49,261 bases of DNA from Sphingomonas sp. Ant H11 (GCF_000797515.1 NZ_JSBN01000061.1:1-49261), one strand, 5' to 3'. Numbered from the stretch's first letter, positions 28,229 to 37,124 are shown. Notes: generated by a model not told the origin, from the letters alone. Translations and numbers: made by a program.

Positions 28229-29134
28229 ATGGATCGGCTGGAAATGTTGCGCACCTTCGTTGCGGTGGCCGATCATGCGAGTTTTGCCGAGGCCGCGCGC
28301 CGCCTGCGCGTCTCGCCCACGGCGGCCAGTCGAGCGGTGGCGGCGCTGGAACTGTCGCTCGGAACCCCCTTGTTGCGGCGGACGACGCGATCGGTGCGGC
28401 TGACAGACGAGGGCGCCGCCTATCTCGAGCGCTGCCGTGCCGCGCTGATCGAACTCGACGATGCAGCGCTGGCTTTGCAAGGTGCGGGCGCACTGCCGGG
28501 GGGCAGTCTTGTCGTCACCGCGCCGGTTACCTTTGGGCGTCTCCATATCCTGCCGATCGCCACCGGCCTGCTGCGCGATCATCCGCGTCTGGATGTAGAA
28601 CTCACCTTGATCGATCGCGTCGTGCGCCTGGTCGATGAAGGGATCGATGTCGCCGTGCGGATCGGCGATTTGTCGGACAGTTCGCTCCATGCCCTCAAGG
28701 TGGCGGAGGTACGGCGGGTTCTTGTCGCCAGTCCTGGCTATCTGGCGGCGCATGGAGCGCCCGGGAACGTGCCGGCGCTACATGGACACGCCTTGATCTC
28801 TTTTACCGAGATCGACCGCGCGCACGAGTGGCGCTTCGGAACGACCGGCAAGACCGCCATCCGGATCGAGCCAAGGTTGACGGTCAACACCGCCGATGCG
28901 GCCATTGCGGCGGCGACCGATGGCGTGGGGATCGCGCGCGTTCTGTCCTATCAGGCGCTTGCGGCCATCGCGTCGGGGCGGTTGGTCACGGTGCTCGACG
29001 GGGCCGCGCCGCCGCCCGCACCGGTTCACCTGGTCTATCAGGCCAACCGACGCGCTTCGGTCAACGTACGCGCCTTCATCGATGCAGCGCGGGCGCATTT
29101 CAGTGGGTTGGATCTGACAGGTGGCGCGGCGTGA
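28229..29134 (+). CDS. LysR-family transcriptional regulator (CrgA/AaeR-like group)
   Basis: 301 residues. The winged helix-turn-helix is MDRLEMLRTFVAVADHASFA, EAARRLRVSPTAASRAVAAL, and the effector domain follows (GSLVVTAPVTFGRLHILPIA, LIDRVVRLVDEGIDVAVRIG, SGRLVTVLDGAAPPPAPVHL). The pattern places it in the large LysR group with short effector domains that often control adjacent redox genes. It is divergent from the AhpD-like gene, its likely target. Confidence 0.9.
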   Translation: MDRLEMLRTFVAVADHASFAEAARRLRVSPTAASRAVAALELSLGTPLLRRTTRSVRLTDEGAAYLERCRAALIELDDAALALQGAGALPGGSLVVTAPVTFGRLHILPIATGLLRDHPRLDVELTLIDRVVRLVDEGIDVAVRIGDLSDSSLHALKVAEVRRVLVASPGYLAAHGAPGNVPALHGHALISFTEIDRAHEWRFGTTGKTAIRIEPRLTVNTADAAIAAATDGVGIARVLSYQALAAIASGRLVTVLDGAAPPPAPVHLVYQANRRASVNVRAFIDAARAHFSGLDLTGGAA

Positions 29135-29337
29135 CCAGTACGGCCGATCCGCCAGCGTTCGCTCACCAGCTTAGCCCAAGAGTTCCCCGCAATGGGGCAA
29201 GCTACGAACCGGCAAGGCCTGTTCTCCGCTCTCCACCGCTTGGCGCTGTTCGCGGCGCGCCATTGGGACTCCCAAACCAGCCATAAGCGGGAGCCGAACG
29301 AACGGCAGGTTCCAGCCGCGTCGGGCGCGCAGCCCGA

Positions 29338-29676
29338 TCAGCGTTGCTTCTTGGCCGTAGTCGCCGTGAAATCGGGAGCCTTGTTTGCTACCCAATCGAC
29401 GAACTTGCGCACATTGGGGTTGGCCAGCAAGGCCTCCACATCGGCTCCATGGCGCTGGAGCTCGGAGTTGCTGAAGTTGGCGATCAGCGTTTGCTGGCAG
29501 ATGGGGTGCATGGGGACAACATCGCGCCCGCCCCGGCTCTTGGGTACGGGATGGTGCCAGACTATGGTCTTGCCGGTGGGCCGACCGCAGAGCCAGCAGG
29601 GCACTATGGCCGGTGGGGCGTCATCGTCTCGATCCGAATCCAGATATGGATCATGCTTGGAATGTTTACGTGCCAT
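29338..29676 (-). CDS. Small HNH-nuclease-fold protein
   Basis: 112 residues. A zinc-binding CWLCG, then WHHPVPKSRGGRDVVPMHPI with CQQTLIANFSNSEL, give an HNH/treble-clef fold; the paired His in WHHPVPK are the candidate catalytic residues. Basic tail TATTAKKQR. Such small HNH proteins recur in sphingomonads without a phage or restriction context; the target is unknown. The flanking spacers (29135-29337, 29677-29724) show nothing recognisable. Confidence 0.75.
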   Translation of the reverse strand: MARKHSKHDPYLDSDRDDDAPPAIVPCWLCGRPTGKTIVWHHPVPKSRGGRDVVPMHPICQQTLIANFSNSELQRHGADVEALLANPNVRKFVDWVANKAPDFTATTAKKQR

Positions 29677-29724
29677 GCGTCTATCGTGTCTGTCTGAAAT
29701 CGCGCTGCCCCAAGCAGCAGTGCG

Positions 29725-30087
29725 TCAGGCTTGATAGCGCAACGTGTTCGAAAACCCATCATTCGCCTTTGTCATCTTCGCGATTTTTCGAAGGTTGGCT
29801 CGGATGTTGCGATCAAAGCGGCGGTCGTCATAGATGCCCGTGATCGGATACTCGTCCTGGGCGAGCAGTGTCTTGATGCGCGCAGCGAATGCCGCCTGGT
29901 CATCGGTGCCCCCAGGGGCATTCAGGCGGCGGCAGACCCATTCCTCGGCGGCGGCTTTGTCATAGTCGTCTTGGGCCTCATATCCTCGCTTATCCGCAGC
30001 CGCTTGCTCGAGCGTCGCAGCCTTGAGGCGGCTTTCCAACCACTTGCGAACGAGTTCGCTATCCCATGCCTTTGTCGAACTGCTCAT
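29725..30087 (-). CDS. Hypothetical hydrophilic protein
   Basis: 120 residues from the ATG at 30087 (MSSSTKAWDSELVRKWLESR). It is charged and mostly helical in appearance (KAATLEQAAADKRGYEAQDD, YDKAAAEEWVCRRLNAP), with a basic C-terminal part (YDDRRFDRNIRANLRKIAKM). No signal peptide, membrane helix or known motif. It lies 48 bases upstream of the HNH gene on the same strand and could be co-transcribed with it. Confidence 0.55.
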   Translation of the reverse strand: MSSSTKAWDSELVRKWLESRLKAATLEQAAADKRGYEAQDDYDKAAAEEWVCRRLNAPGGTDDQAAFAARIKTLLAQDEYPITGIYDDRRFDRNIRANLRKIAKMTKANDGFSNTLRYQA

Positions 30088-30293
30088 CCTGCTTTCCAAT
30101 CCTGATCCCGCGCTGAACCGGATCGCATCGAGTCGGGCGCGCCAGCCGCCGCTATAGACGTTCCAGCATGGCATGGTGAGGCAGGGGACCAGAGGACGGC
30201 ATCCCTTGCTTTTCCGTCAGCAGGTGCGCGGCGTTCGGCGGTTGTCATCGGAACCAACATCATGGCAACCGCCTGCTTCAACAGTCCCTCACA

Positions 30294-31134
30294 TCAGCGT
30301 GTCGGCTCCGGAAAGCGCGCAAGCTTCCCAACGTCTGCCGGGTCGTGCTGCACAATGATGGTCGCGCCGGTATTTGCTGCGAGCCTTTGCAAGCGATCCA
30401 TCGACGCCAGGCTATCGGCGCGCTCGGTGTTCCAGATCGGCACTGCCGAAAGCGGCCATTGGGCTTCCAGGTGCACGACATCGCCGGTGAGGATCACGGC
30501 ACCGGTCCTGGGGAGACGCACCAGCAGCGAGGATTCGCCGGGGGTGTGCCCCGGCGTGGCAAGCATCACGACCGAGCCGTCCCCAAAATATCCCGATCGC
30601 CTTCGATCAGGTCGACCTTGCCCCCACCGGTAAACCAGGGAGCGAGCAGGTGCGGGTCGGCGAACGGGATCGTGCCCCTATGCAGCGCCGCCCAATCCCG
30701 CGCGCGATCAGCAGCGTTGCTTTTGGAAAGCTCGCTGCCTGTCCGACATGGTCGAAATGATAGTGGCTGATCGCCAGCCGTCCAATATCGTCCGGGCGAA
30801 TGCCGATCCGCGCAAGCTGGGTCGGCAAATCGACCGCGAGCGTCGGGCTGATCGGTTGCGCGTCAATCGGCGCGCCGCGTACGGTGACGGGCAACCCTGC
30901 GTCCCACAACAACAGCTCTTTGCCGTGGCGGATCAGGTAGCAACCGTCGGTCAGTCGGCGTGATTTCCCGGCATAGCTGCCGGCATCGGATAACGGCGAA
31001 GCGTCGTTCATTTCGATCTCGCCGCAATCCAGTCGCCACAGCTCGACCTCGGGAGCGGTCGGAGCGGCTTGAACGGGGGCGCTCGGCAGGAGCGAGACGC
31101 AACTGGCCAGCACATGCCACAACGTGAATTTCAT
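30294..31134 (-). CDS. Exported MBL-fold N-acyl-homoserine-lactonase-like hydrolase, two frameshifts in the record
   Basis: About 280 residues. The ATG at 31134 (GAGGA upstream) opens a signal peptide ending SAPVQAAP. The fold is shown by VELWRLDCGEIEMNDASPLS, CYLIRHGKELLLWDAGLP, the metal motif SHYHFDHVGQA, MLATPGHTPGESSLLVRL and LTGDVVHLE, an order typical of the AHL-lactonase family. Two single-base losses, near 30696-30704 and at 30581-30588, split it; restoring them gives IARxDWAALHRGTIPFADPHLL and DRDIFGDGSVVMLATPGH. A secreted lactonase would open lactone rings outside the cytoplasm, so a quorum-quenching role is possible but unproven. Spacer 30088-30293 shows no gene. Confidence 0.8.
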
Positions 31135-31268
31135 GACGTGATCCTCGATTGATAGATGTCCGGAATGACGGCGCGTGCTCAGGGGCGTGGACCCGAACCG
31201 CTCGGTGATGCGCCCGAAACGCTCTGTCGGCCCTTGTTCGTGTCGCGGCGGACGCCGATGGTCAGCCC

Positions 31269-31973
31269 ATGACGAATTACGACCCCACCCAGGAGGCACA
31301 GCGCGGCGATGTCGCACAGCGTTTTCCGCGCGGTGTGCCCTTCGCGATCCCCGCAGGTCTGAAAATCGATCTGGTCAACATTCCCGATCCGCAGAGCGGG
31401 CGGTACGAATCGATTTGCATCACGGTCGATGCGCCGCTGCGCCAGTCGCTGCGCGCCAGTCTGAACGGCTTGCCCGATGGCCCCAGCATCCCGGGCAGCT
31501 TTGGCATTGCGCTGTCCGCCGATCTGGTGGAGGCCTATGGACATGCTGCGAGCGCGCTGGCGGCCCCAGAGGCGGCCACGGCCGAAGCCGTGGCGCGCCA
31601 TCGTATCGTGGAAATTCTGTTGTTGCTCAGCGGCACGCATGTCGGGCGGATGCTCGTCGCTGTCGATCGCGCCGAACAGCTCGAAGCCATCGTATATGCG
31701 GACCCTTCCTATGCCTGGCGGGTCGAAGAGGTCGCCGGTATGCTTGGCATGGGGGCCTCTACGTTGCGCCGTCACCTGAAACAGGCAGGCACGTCGTTTC
31801 GCCAGGTCTGCCTGTCCGCGCGCATGGCGACGGCGGGATCGCTTCTCAGCGCGCCGGGCTATTCGGTGACCCAGGCCGCCCAGGCTGCGGGCTATGCGTC
31901 ACGCTCGCATTTCGCGCGTCAGGTTCGGGCCGCGCACGGAGTGGCACCGGGGCGGTTGCGCAGCGTGGCTTAG
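31269..31973 (+). CDS. AraC-family transcriptional regulator
   Basis: 234 residues. The C-terminal AraC DNA-binding domain has two helix-turn-helix units: WRVEEVAGMLGMGASTLRRH and YSVTQAAQAAGYASRSHFAR, ending QVRAAHGVAPGRLR. The N-terminal effector domain is short. The ATG at 31269 lacks a clear ribosome-binding site and the start is uncertain. It is divergent from the lactonase-like gene across 134 bases and is its probable regulator. Confidence 0.85.
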   Translation: MTNYDPTQEAQRGDVAQRFPRGVPFAIPAGLKIDLVNIPDPQSGRYESICITVDAPLRQSLRASLNGLPDGPSIPGSFGIALSADLVEAYGHAASALAAPEAATAEAVARHRIVEILLLLSGTHVGRMLVAVDRAEQLEAIVYADPSYAWRVEEVAGMLGMGASTLRRHLKQAGTSFRQVCLSARMATAGSLLSAPGYSVTQAAQAAGYASRSHFARQVRAAHGVAPGRLRSVA

Positions 31974-32128
31974 CGCGAGCAAGCGGCCCTCGGGACGATT
32001 TGCCCCGCCATCGGCGCCGTCACCGGGATGGGCGGTCCCGTTCCCGCCGCTTTGGGGAGTCGCCGCGCCGGTGTTGCCGGTGCCACTGCCGGGCCGACTG
32101 CGGCTCGCGCGGTGGTCGCGGCATTCTC

Positions 32129-32290
32129 GACCTCGACCTGCGGGCTCCGGCAAGCTTGGCGGATCTTGGCAACCTTACACCCGGCGATTTCGCGGTGGTG
32201 GCGCGTCAGCAAGGCGGGAACTTGTCGTATGGCTATGATATAATTACCAAAATCCTGCGATATTGCAGCCTTATTTACGTCGAAAGGTGA
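32129..32290 (+). pseudogene. 3' remnant of an AAA-ATPase gene
   Basis: The frame reads DLDLRAPASLADLGNLTPGD followed by FAVVARQ. The segment LADLGNLTPGDFAVVARQ resembles the C-terminal end of sphingomonad AAA-family ATPases. The residues after it (GGNLSYGYDIITKILRYCSL) do not look like family sequence and run into the antisense of trmB. No upstream ATPase body with Walker motifs is present in 31974-32128. I take it as the tail of a deleted gene; the match is short and made from memory. Confidence 0.35.
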
Positions 32291-32951
32291 AATACCACAC
32301 CTCGCGCCCCTGGCGGCGCGCCTTGCGTTCGTAGCGGGTCTCGGGCCAGTCCTCGGGGCGGTTGAGGAAGTCGGCGGGCTCCCGCGCGGTCCACACGAAA
32401 TCGCGGCGTTGCCCCATCACCATCATCGCCCAGCGGCAATAGGTCGGGTCGTCGGTGCCGAGGCGGAACTCCATGCCCGGCTTCAGCTTGGCCGCGATCA
32501 GATCGAGCGGGCCGTGATTGACCATGCGTCGCTTGGCGTGGCGGGCTTTGCGCCACGGGTCGGGGTGCAACAGGTACACGCGCGACAGCGAGGCATCGGG
32601 CAGGCGCTCGAGCACGTCGAGCGCGTCGCCCATGTGCAGGCGGACATTGTCGAGATCCGCGTCGCGGACGTGCCCCAGCGCGCCGACCACGCCGTTGAGG
32701 AAGGGTTCGCAACCGATAAAGCCCGTGTCGCGCCGCGCGGTCGCTTGCCCGGCGAGATGTTCGCCCGCGCCAAAGCCGATTTCGACTTCGAGCGGGCGAT
32801 CGCTGCCGAACAGCCGTGTCGCGTCGAGCGGCCCGTCGGTCGGCACGCTGATTTGCGGTAGCAGGGTTTCCACCAGGTCGGCCTGGCCCAGGCGCAGTTT
32901 ATGGCCCTGGCGGCGGCCATAGAGGCGGCGGGTCGTCATCGGATCGGTCAT
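32271..32951 (-). CDS. trmB: tRNA (guanine-N7)-methyltransferase
   Basis: 226 residues. Methylates N7 of G46 in the tRNA variable loop using S-adenosylmethionine. Seen: RRQGHKLRLGQADLVETLLP, the SAM-binding LEVEIGFGAGEHLAGQA, GCEPFLNGVVGALGHV, YLLHPDPWRKARHAKRRMV (the PDPWxKxRHxKRR hallmark) and FRLGTDDPTYCRWAMMVM. I start at 32951 (MTDPMTTRRLYG); an ATG at 32939 is possible. It is the last member of the conserved phoH-ybeY-corC-lnt-metK-trmB series, here separated from metK by about 2.9 kb. Confidence 0.93.
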   Translation of the reverse strand: MTDPMTTRRLYGRRQGHKLRLGQADLVETLLPQISVPTDGPLDATRLFGSDRPLEVEIGFGAGEHLAGQATARRDTGFIGCEPFLNGVVGALGHVRDADLDNVRLHMGDALDVLERLPDASLSRVYLLHPDPWRKARHAKRRMVNHGPLDLIAAKLKPGMEFRLGTDDPTYCRWAMMVMGQRRDFVWTAREPADFLNRPEDWPETRYERKARRQGREVWYFTFRRK

Positions 32952-33018
32952 CGGCGCAGGCTCTAGCGAGCGCGCAGGCGGCTGGAAAGCGCCGTTTCCT
33001 TCGCGGGCGCGGTCGCGG

Positions 33019-33771
33019 TCAGGCTGCGTGCGCGAGCTCGGGGCGAACGAGGCGCCCGATCTGCGGTCGCGCGAAATAATAACCCTGCATGTAGCGCACA
33101 CCGATGCCGCGCAATTTGTCATATTCGGCGCGCGTCTCGACCCCCTCGGCAATCACCTTCACGCCCAGTCGCGAAACCAGATGGAAGGTTTCCTCCACCA
33201 CCAGCCGCCGCGCCCAACTGCCGCACAAACCGCGGATCAGATCGGGCTGGAGCTTGACGGCATCGGGCAGGAAGCGGCTCATCAGCGTCAGCCCCCAATC
33301 GCCCGATCCAAAATCGTCGATGATGGTGGTCATTCCCATCTTGCGATAGGCGCGCGCGACACGCTCCAGATGCGCATCGTCGAGCCGCTTGCACTCGCTG
33401 AATTCGAAGGTCAGTCGCTCGGGCGGGAATCCCGTCTCGCGCGCTGTCCGCAGTGTGCGCTCGCTGTCGGCGACCGGATCCTCGATCGCCTCGGGCAGGA
33501 AGTTGATCGATAACAATGCGCCGGTGGACATGATCCCGGCGGCCACGGCCTGGCGGATCGCAGCCACGCGGCATTGCTGGTCGAAGGCATAGCGGGTCTC
33601 GGGCGTCACCCGCGCCAGCATTTCCGGGGCACCTTCGCCGTTGGGACCGCGCACCAGCGCCTCATAGGCACAGGTACGGTTCGCCACGACATCCATGATC
33701 GGCTGGAACGCCATGACGAGGTGAAAGTCATGCTCCTGCTCTGCATTTGGACGTGCGTGTTGACCGGACAA
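33019..33771 (-). CDS. Stand-alone EAL-domain protein (BLUF-linked type)
   Basis: 250 residues, starting at TTG 33771 with GAGGAAA upstream. The chain is almost entirely an EAL domain of the kind joined to BLUF photoreceptors: AFQPIMDVVANRTCAYEALV, SINFLPEAI, RLTFEFSECKRLDD, TIIDDFGSGDWGLTLMSRF, VKLQPDLIRGL, VIAEGVETRAEYDKLR and MQGYYFARPQIGRLV. Key acidic residues (EAL, DDFG, EGVE) and the Lys of KLQ are present, but the usual KxD reads KLQ and the DFG loop has DW in place of YS, so phosphodiesterase activity may be altered. No sensor domain. Confidence 0.82.
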   Translation of the reverse strand: MSGQHARPNAEQEHDFHLVMAFQPIMDVVANRTCAYEALVRGPNGEGAPEMLARVTPETRYAFDQQCRVAAIRQAVAAGIMSTGALLSINFLPEAIEDPVADSERTLRTARETGFPPERLTFEFSECKRLDDAHLERVARAYRKMGMTTIIDDFGSGDWGLTLMSRFLPDAVKLQPDLIRGLCGSWARRLVVEETFHLVSRLGVKVIAEGVETRAEYDKLRGIGVRYMQGYYFARPQIGRLVRPELAHAA

Positions 33772-34022
33772 GAGACGTTTCCTCTGGTGACCCTTGTCTA
33801 TTGATAGACGCTACGACGCCGTAACGGTCGGCTCGTGCGGTGGTTATTTTCGGGGTAAGTTTGCAGTACGCGACGATCGGCGGATATTTTCGGCGATCGC
33901 GGTGCCCAAAGACGTCGGCCGAGAACAGGCCGGCGATATTAAGATAATCTTCATCGTGAACGCTAAGTATTGGTAGAATAAGTAAGTATAAGCCCGTCGG
34001 TATTGGCAACGGGGGCTTATCG

Positions 34023-34661
34023 ATGAAATTTTCCCATTGGGCGGGAATCGTGTTCGCGTCATGCGCACCCGCGATTGCCGAGGCGCAATATACGGTACAG
34101 TGGGCGGCTCCGGCTGCGGTCACCTCCACCACGGCGTATTTACCGATGGGAACGCCGCTGCAATTGACCACGCGCACCGAGCTTAACACCAAGGACAATC
34201 ATGCGGGCGACCGCTTCTATCTCGAAGTGGCCGAACCGCTCGTTTATCGCGGGCAAGTGGTGGTGCCGGTCGGGTCGATCGCGGTGGGCGAAGTGATGCG
34301 CGCCGAACGCAACGGGCATTTCGGCAAGCGCGGCCAGCTCGATATCCGGCTCGATTATGTGCAGACGCCGAACGGACCAATCCGCTTGTCGGGCCGCACC
34401 GCGCGGCAGGGCAACGGGCAGGGCGCGCTGGCAATTGGCGGTGCGCTGTTCATTTCCTGGCCGATGCTGTTCATTCACGGCACCAGCGGCAGGATGCCCG
34501 CCGATACGGTGGTGACAGCGTACCTCGCGGACGATCTGCGTTTCAATGTGCAGGCAGCCTCGACGCAAGCGGTGGCGGTCATGCCGGATAGCGAGCAACA
34601 GGCGCGCCGAGCGCCGCCCGCGCGGTTTGATCCGTCGGTTTTTTCGTCAAACCGACCGTAG
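34023..34661 (+). CDS. Exported protein of unknown function
   Basis: 212 residues with a signal peptide (VFASCAPAIAEAQ). The core (GTPLQLTTRTELNTKDNHAG, DRFYLEVAEPLVYRGQVVVP, GSIAVGEVMRAERNGHFGKR, GQLDIRLDYVQTPNGPIRLS) looks like a beta-rich periplasmic domain, with a hydrophobic stretch GALAIGGALFISWPMLFI. I know similar sphingomonad proteins only as conserved hypotheticals. It converges on the next gene. The preceding spacer (33772-34022) is AT-richer and holds no gene I can see. Confidence 0.7.
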   Translation: MKFSHWAGIVFASCAPAIAEAQYTVQWAAPAAVTSTTAYLPMGTPLQLTTRTELNTKDNHAGDRFYLEVAEPLVYRGQVVVPVGSIAVGEVMRAERNGHFGKRGQLDIRLDYVQTPNGPIRLSGRTARQGNGQGALAIGGALFISWPMLFIHGTSGRMPADTVVTAYLADDLRFNVQAASTQAVAVMPDSEQQARRAPPARFDPSVFSSNRP

Positions 34662-34675
34662 GGGCTTAACCGGGG

Positions 34676-35755
34676 CTATTTCATCACCCCGCTATCGATC
34701 TGAATGTCGCGCTTTTCGCCCCAGGTCGTGGCCTTGCTTGCGAAATGTTCCTTGCCGACGATTTTGAGGGCTTGGTCGGGGGGCGGCAAGCGATCGCGCG
34801 GGATGTAGCTGCCCGCCGCGGCAACTTCATATTCGGTCACCGACCAGGATGCCTTCGCTTTGGTGTCGAGCAGCGCCGAGAGCGTGTCGGGCTCGACCAT
34901 CAGGCCGCGACCGGCATCCTGATAGGCGATGAGATAGCGATCGGTGGTGCCAACCGGGCGATACACCCCGCTGCTGCCCATGCCGATCGAGGCGGCGAGG
35001 TCGCGGCACCAGGTCACGGGCGGTGGCGGAGGTTCATCCTTCGCCATCTTCTGCTTCTCGTCGGTCGATGCGCTCGACAGCAAGGCACCGAACAGCAGCG
35101 CACTGCCCATCGCCTTGCTACGGTTGATCGGTTTCGCGTCGCCCGACAGCGCGAGCGCGGACGTACAATCTGCGACCGGCACGGCGGCGGGCTGTGGCGC
35201 GATCTTCTGCGGCCAGCCGAGCGCCGCGACGACCGCGCGGATATGCGTTTCCAATGTCGCGCCGTCCAAGGTCTTCGACGAATAGCGCACCGACACGTAC
35301 CAGTCGGCCCCCAATGGCATGAAGGCGATTGCCGTGCTGCGATACGGGCCCTTGCTGACGCTGTAACTGTCGATCAAGCCGCTGGCAGTGCCCTGGCCGG
35401 GCGGCGTGAACGCGGTCGGGGTGTGCAGCGGCACCAGCCCGCCATAGATGTCGCGGTGGCTTGCGACCCAGTCGATCCGGTCGAACCACAGCGGCACCGA
35501 TCCGCTGACATTGCGGAACACATAGACCGTCAGCGTATCGCTATTGCTGGGATTGTCGAAGCTCAGCGCCTCGTCGAGATCGGGGACGTAAGCGACCGCA
35601 GACGTGCGCTGCAAGCCATCGAGCGTGGTTGGAACCGACAGGCCGGAGGGTTTGTGACGATAGGGCTCGGTCGCGCCGAGCGTCAATTGCGGGGGCTGTT
35701 GGGCGATTGTGGGCGAAGCGACGCACAGCGCGATTGCAGCCAGTAAAAGGCGCAT
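34676..35755 (-). CDS. Exported protein of unknown function downstream of metK
   Basis: 359 residues from the ATG at 35755, with signal peptide MRLLLAAIALCVASPTIAQ. The body contains KPSGLSVPTTLDGLQRTSAV, YVFRNVSGSVPLWFDRIDWV and YVSVRYSSKTLDGATLETHI; a hydrophobic patch (SKAMGSALLFGALLSSAS) and a poly-Pro linker (DEPPPPPVTW) lie in the second half. No family recognised. Its GGGGGAG ribosome-binding site lies inside the 3' arm of the metK terminator hairpin, so its expression is probably tied to read-through and unfolding of that hairpin. Confidence 0.75.
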   Translation of the reverse strand: MRLLLAAIALCVASPTIAQQPPQLTLGATEPYRHKPSGLSVPTTLDGLQRTSAVAYVPDLDEALSFDNPSNSDTLTVYVFRNVSGSVPLWFDRIDWVASHRDIYGGLVPLHTPTAFTPPGQGTASGLIDSYSVSKGPYRSTAIAFMPLGADWYVSVRYSSKTLDGATLETHIRAVVAALGWPQKIAPQPAAVPVADCTSALALSGDAKPINRSKAMGSALLFGALLSSASTDEKQKMAKDEPPPPPVTWCRDLAASIGMGSSGVYRPVGTTDRYLIAYQDAGRGLMVEPDTLSALLDTKAKASWSVTEYEVAAAGSYIPRDRLPPPDQALKIVGKEHFASKATTWGEKRDIQIDSGVMK

Positions 35756-35794
35756 GAAAAACTCCCCCGGAATCGCCAAGCGATACCGGGGGAG
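35756..35794 (-). terminator. metK terminator overlapping the next gene's ribosome-binding site
   Basis: On the minus strand a 9-bp GC stem (CTCCCCCGG/CCGGGGGAG, at 35786-35794 and 35762-35770) is followed directly by TTTTT and then the ATG of the exported protein. It is both an intrinsic terminator for metK and a hairpin that hides the downstream Shine-Dalgarno GGGGGAG. Confidence 0.8.
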
Positions 35795-35824
35795 CCTAAA
35801 GTCTCAGCGATTTACCGCAAGCTG

Positions 35825-37048
35825 TTACGCGACAGCGGCCTTCAGGGCGTCGACCAGATCGGTCTTTTCCCAGGTGAAGCCATCGGCGTCGGGCTCGCGA
35901 CCGAAATGGCCGTACGCCGCGGTGCGCTTGTAGATCGGGGCGTTGAGCTTCAGATGCTCGCGAATGCCCTTCGGTGTCAGGCGGACGAGCTGCGGCAGCA
36001 CTTCCTCGATCTTGGCTTCGGTAATGCCCTCGGCACCGGTGCCATGCAGGTCAACATAGAGCGACAGCGGCTCGGCAATGCCGATCGCATAGCTCAACTG
36101 GATCGTGCAGCGGCGCGCAAGGCCAGCGGCCACGACGTTCTTCGCCATGTAGCGCGAGACGTATGCTGCCGAGCGATCGACCTTGGTCGGATCCTTGCCC
36201 GAGAATGCGCCGCCGCCATGCGGCGCTGCGCCGCCGTAGGTGTCGACGATGATCTTGCGGCCGGTGACGCCCGCATCGCCATCCGGACCGCCGATTTCAA
36301 ACGCGCCGGTCGGGTTGATGTAGATCTTGGTCGCGTCGGTGACGAAGCCCTCGGGCAGCGTCTCGGTCAGCACGCGCGAAACGTACGCATGCAGTTCATC
36401 GTACAGCGCCGGGTTGGCATTGTCGCCCTGCAAGCAATAGCCCGCCTTATGCTGGGTTGAGACGACCAGCGCGGTCGCGCGCACCGGCACTTCATTCTCA
36501 TATTCCAGCGTGACCTGGCTCTTGGCGTCGGGCTCCAGGAACGGGGCCGCGCCCGAATGGCGGTCAGCCGCCATGCGCTCGAGGATCTTGTGGCTGTAAT
36601 AGAGCGTCGCGGGCATCAGGCCCGGCGTCTCGTCGGTGGCGTAGCCGAACATGATGCCCTGGTCGCCAGCGCCTTCGTCCTTGTTGGCACCTTCGTCCAC
36701 GCCCATCGCGATTTCCGCCGACTGGCCGTGCAGATTGTTGTGGAAGGCGAAGGTTTCCCAATGGAAGCCCGACTGTTCGTAGCCGATTTCCTTGACCGTG
36801 TTCCGCACGGCAGCTTCGATCTCGGCGAGCGCGCCCTCGGCCCATTCGCCATTCTCGTACACGCCCTTGCAGCGGATTTCGCCGGCCAGCACGACGAGAT
36901 TGGTGGTGGTCAGCGTCTCGCACGCGATGCGCGCATAGGGGTCCTTGCTCAGGAACAGATCGACGACGGTGTCGCTGATCTGGTCGGCGACCTTGTCAGG
37001 ATGGCCTTCCGAGACCGACTCGGATGTGAAGAGAAAACTGGAACGCAT
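35825..37048 (-). CDS. metK: S-adenosylmethionine synthase
   Basis: 407 residues. Makes S-adenosylmethionine from methionine and ATP. Seen: [60 protein letters not shown], the P-loop-like [20 protein letters not shown] and [20 protein letters not shown]. Full length and intact. The 5' leader has a hairpin that would mask the ribosome-binding site (see the leader entry). It lies directly downstream of lnt on the same strand, as in the conserved alphaproteobacterial series. Confidence 0.97.
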   Translation of the reverse strand: MRSSFLFTSESVSEGHPDKVADQISDTVVDLFLSKDPYARIACETLTTTNLVVLAGEIRCKGVYENGEWAEGALAEIEAAVRNTVKEIGYEQSGFHWETFAFHNNLHGQSAEIAMGVDEGANKDEGAGDQGIMFGYATDETPGLMPATLYYSHKILERMAADRHSGAAPFLEPDAKSQVTLEYENEVPVRATALVVSTQHKAGYCLQGDNANPALYDELHAYVSRVLTETLPEGFVTDATKIYINPTGAFEIGGPDGDAGVTGRKIIVDTYGGAAPHGGGAFSGKDPTKVDRSAAYVSRYMAKNVVAAGLARRCTIQLSYAIGIAEPLSLYVDLHGTGAEGITEAKIEEVLPQLVRLTPKGIREHLKLNAPIYKRTAAYGHFGREPDADGFTWEKTDLVDALKAAVA

Positions 37049-37118
37049 GTGTTGAGATCCTCAATGGTTGAGGAGAGCTTTGGCCGTTGCCATGCCTGAT
37101 ATAAAGCTTTCCTTATAT
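37049..37118 (-). promoter_or_regulatory. Structured metK leader with a hairpin masking the ribosome-binding site
   Basis: Reading the minus strand, AGCTTT (37108-37103) can pair with AAAGCT (37081-37076), enclosing GGC-AACG-GCC. Immediately after, CCTCAA (37073-37068), loop CCA and TTGAGG (37064-37059) form a 6-bp hairpin whose 3' arm is the GAGGA Shine-Dalgarno, nine bases before the metK ATG. This is the layout of a translational off-switch. The AACGGC and ACCATTG segments resemble parts of SAM/SAH-type riboswitches but the full consensus is not met by eye. Confidence 0.5.
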
Positions 37119-37124
37119 GATGCC

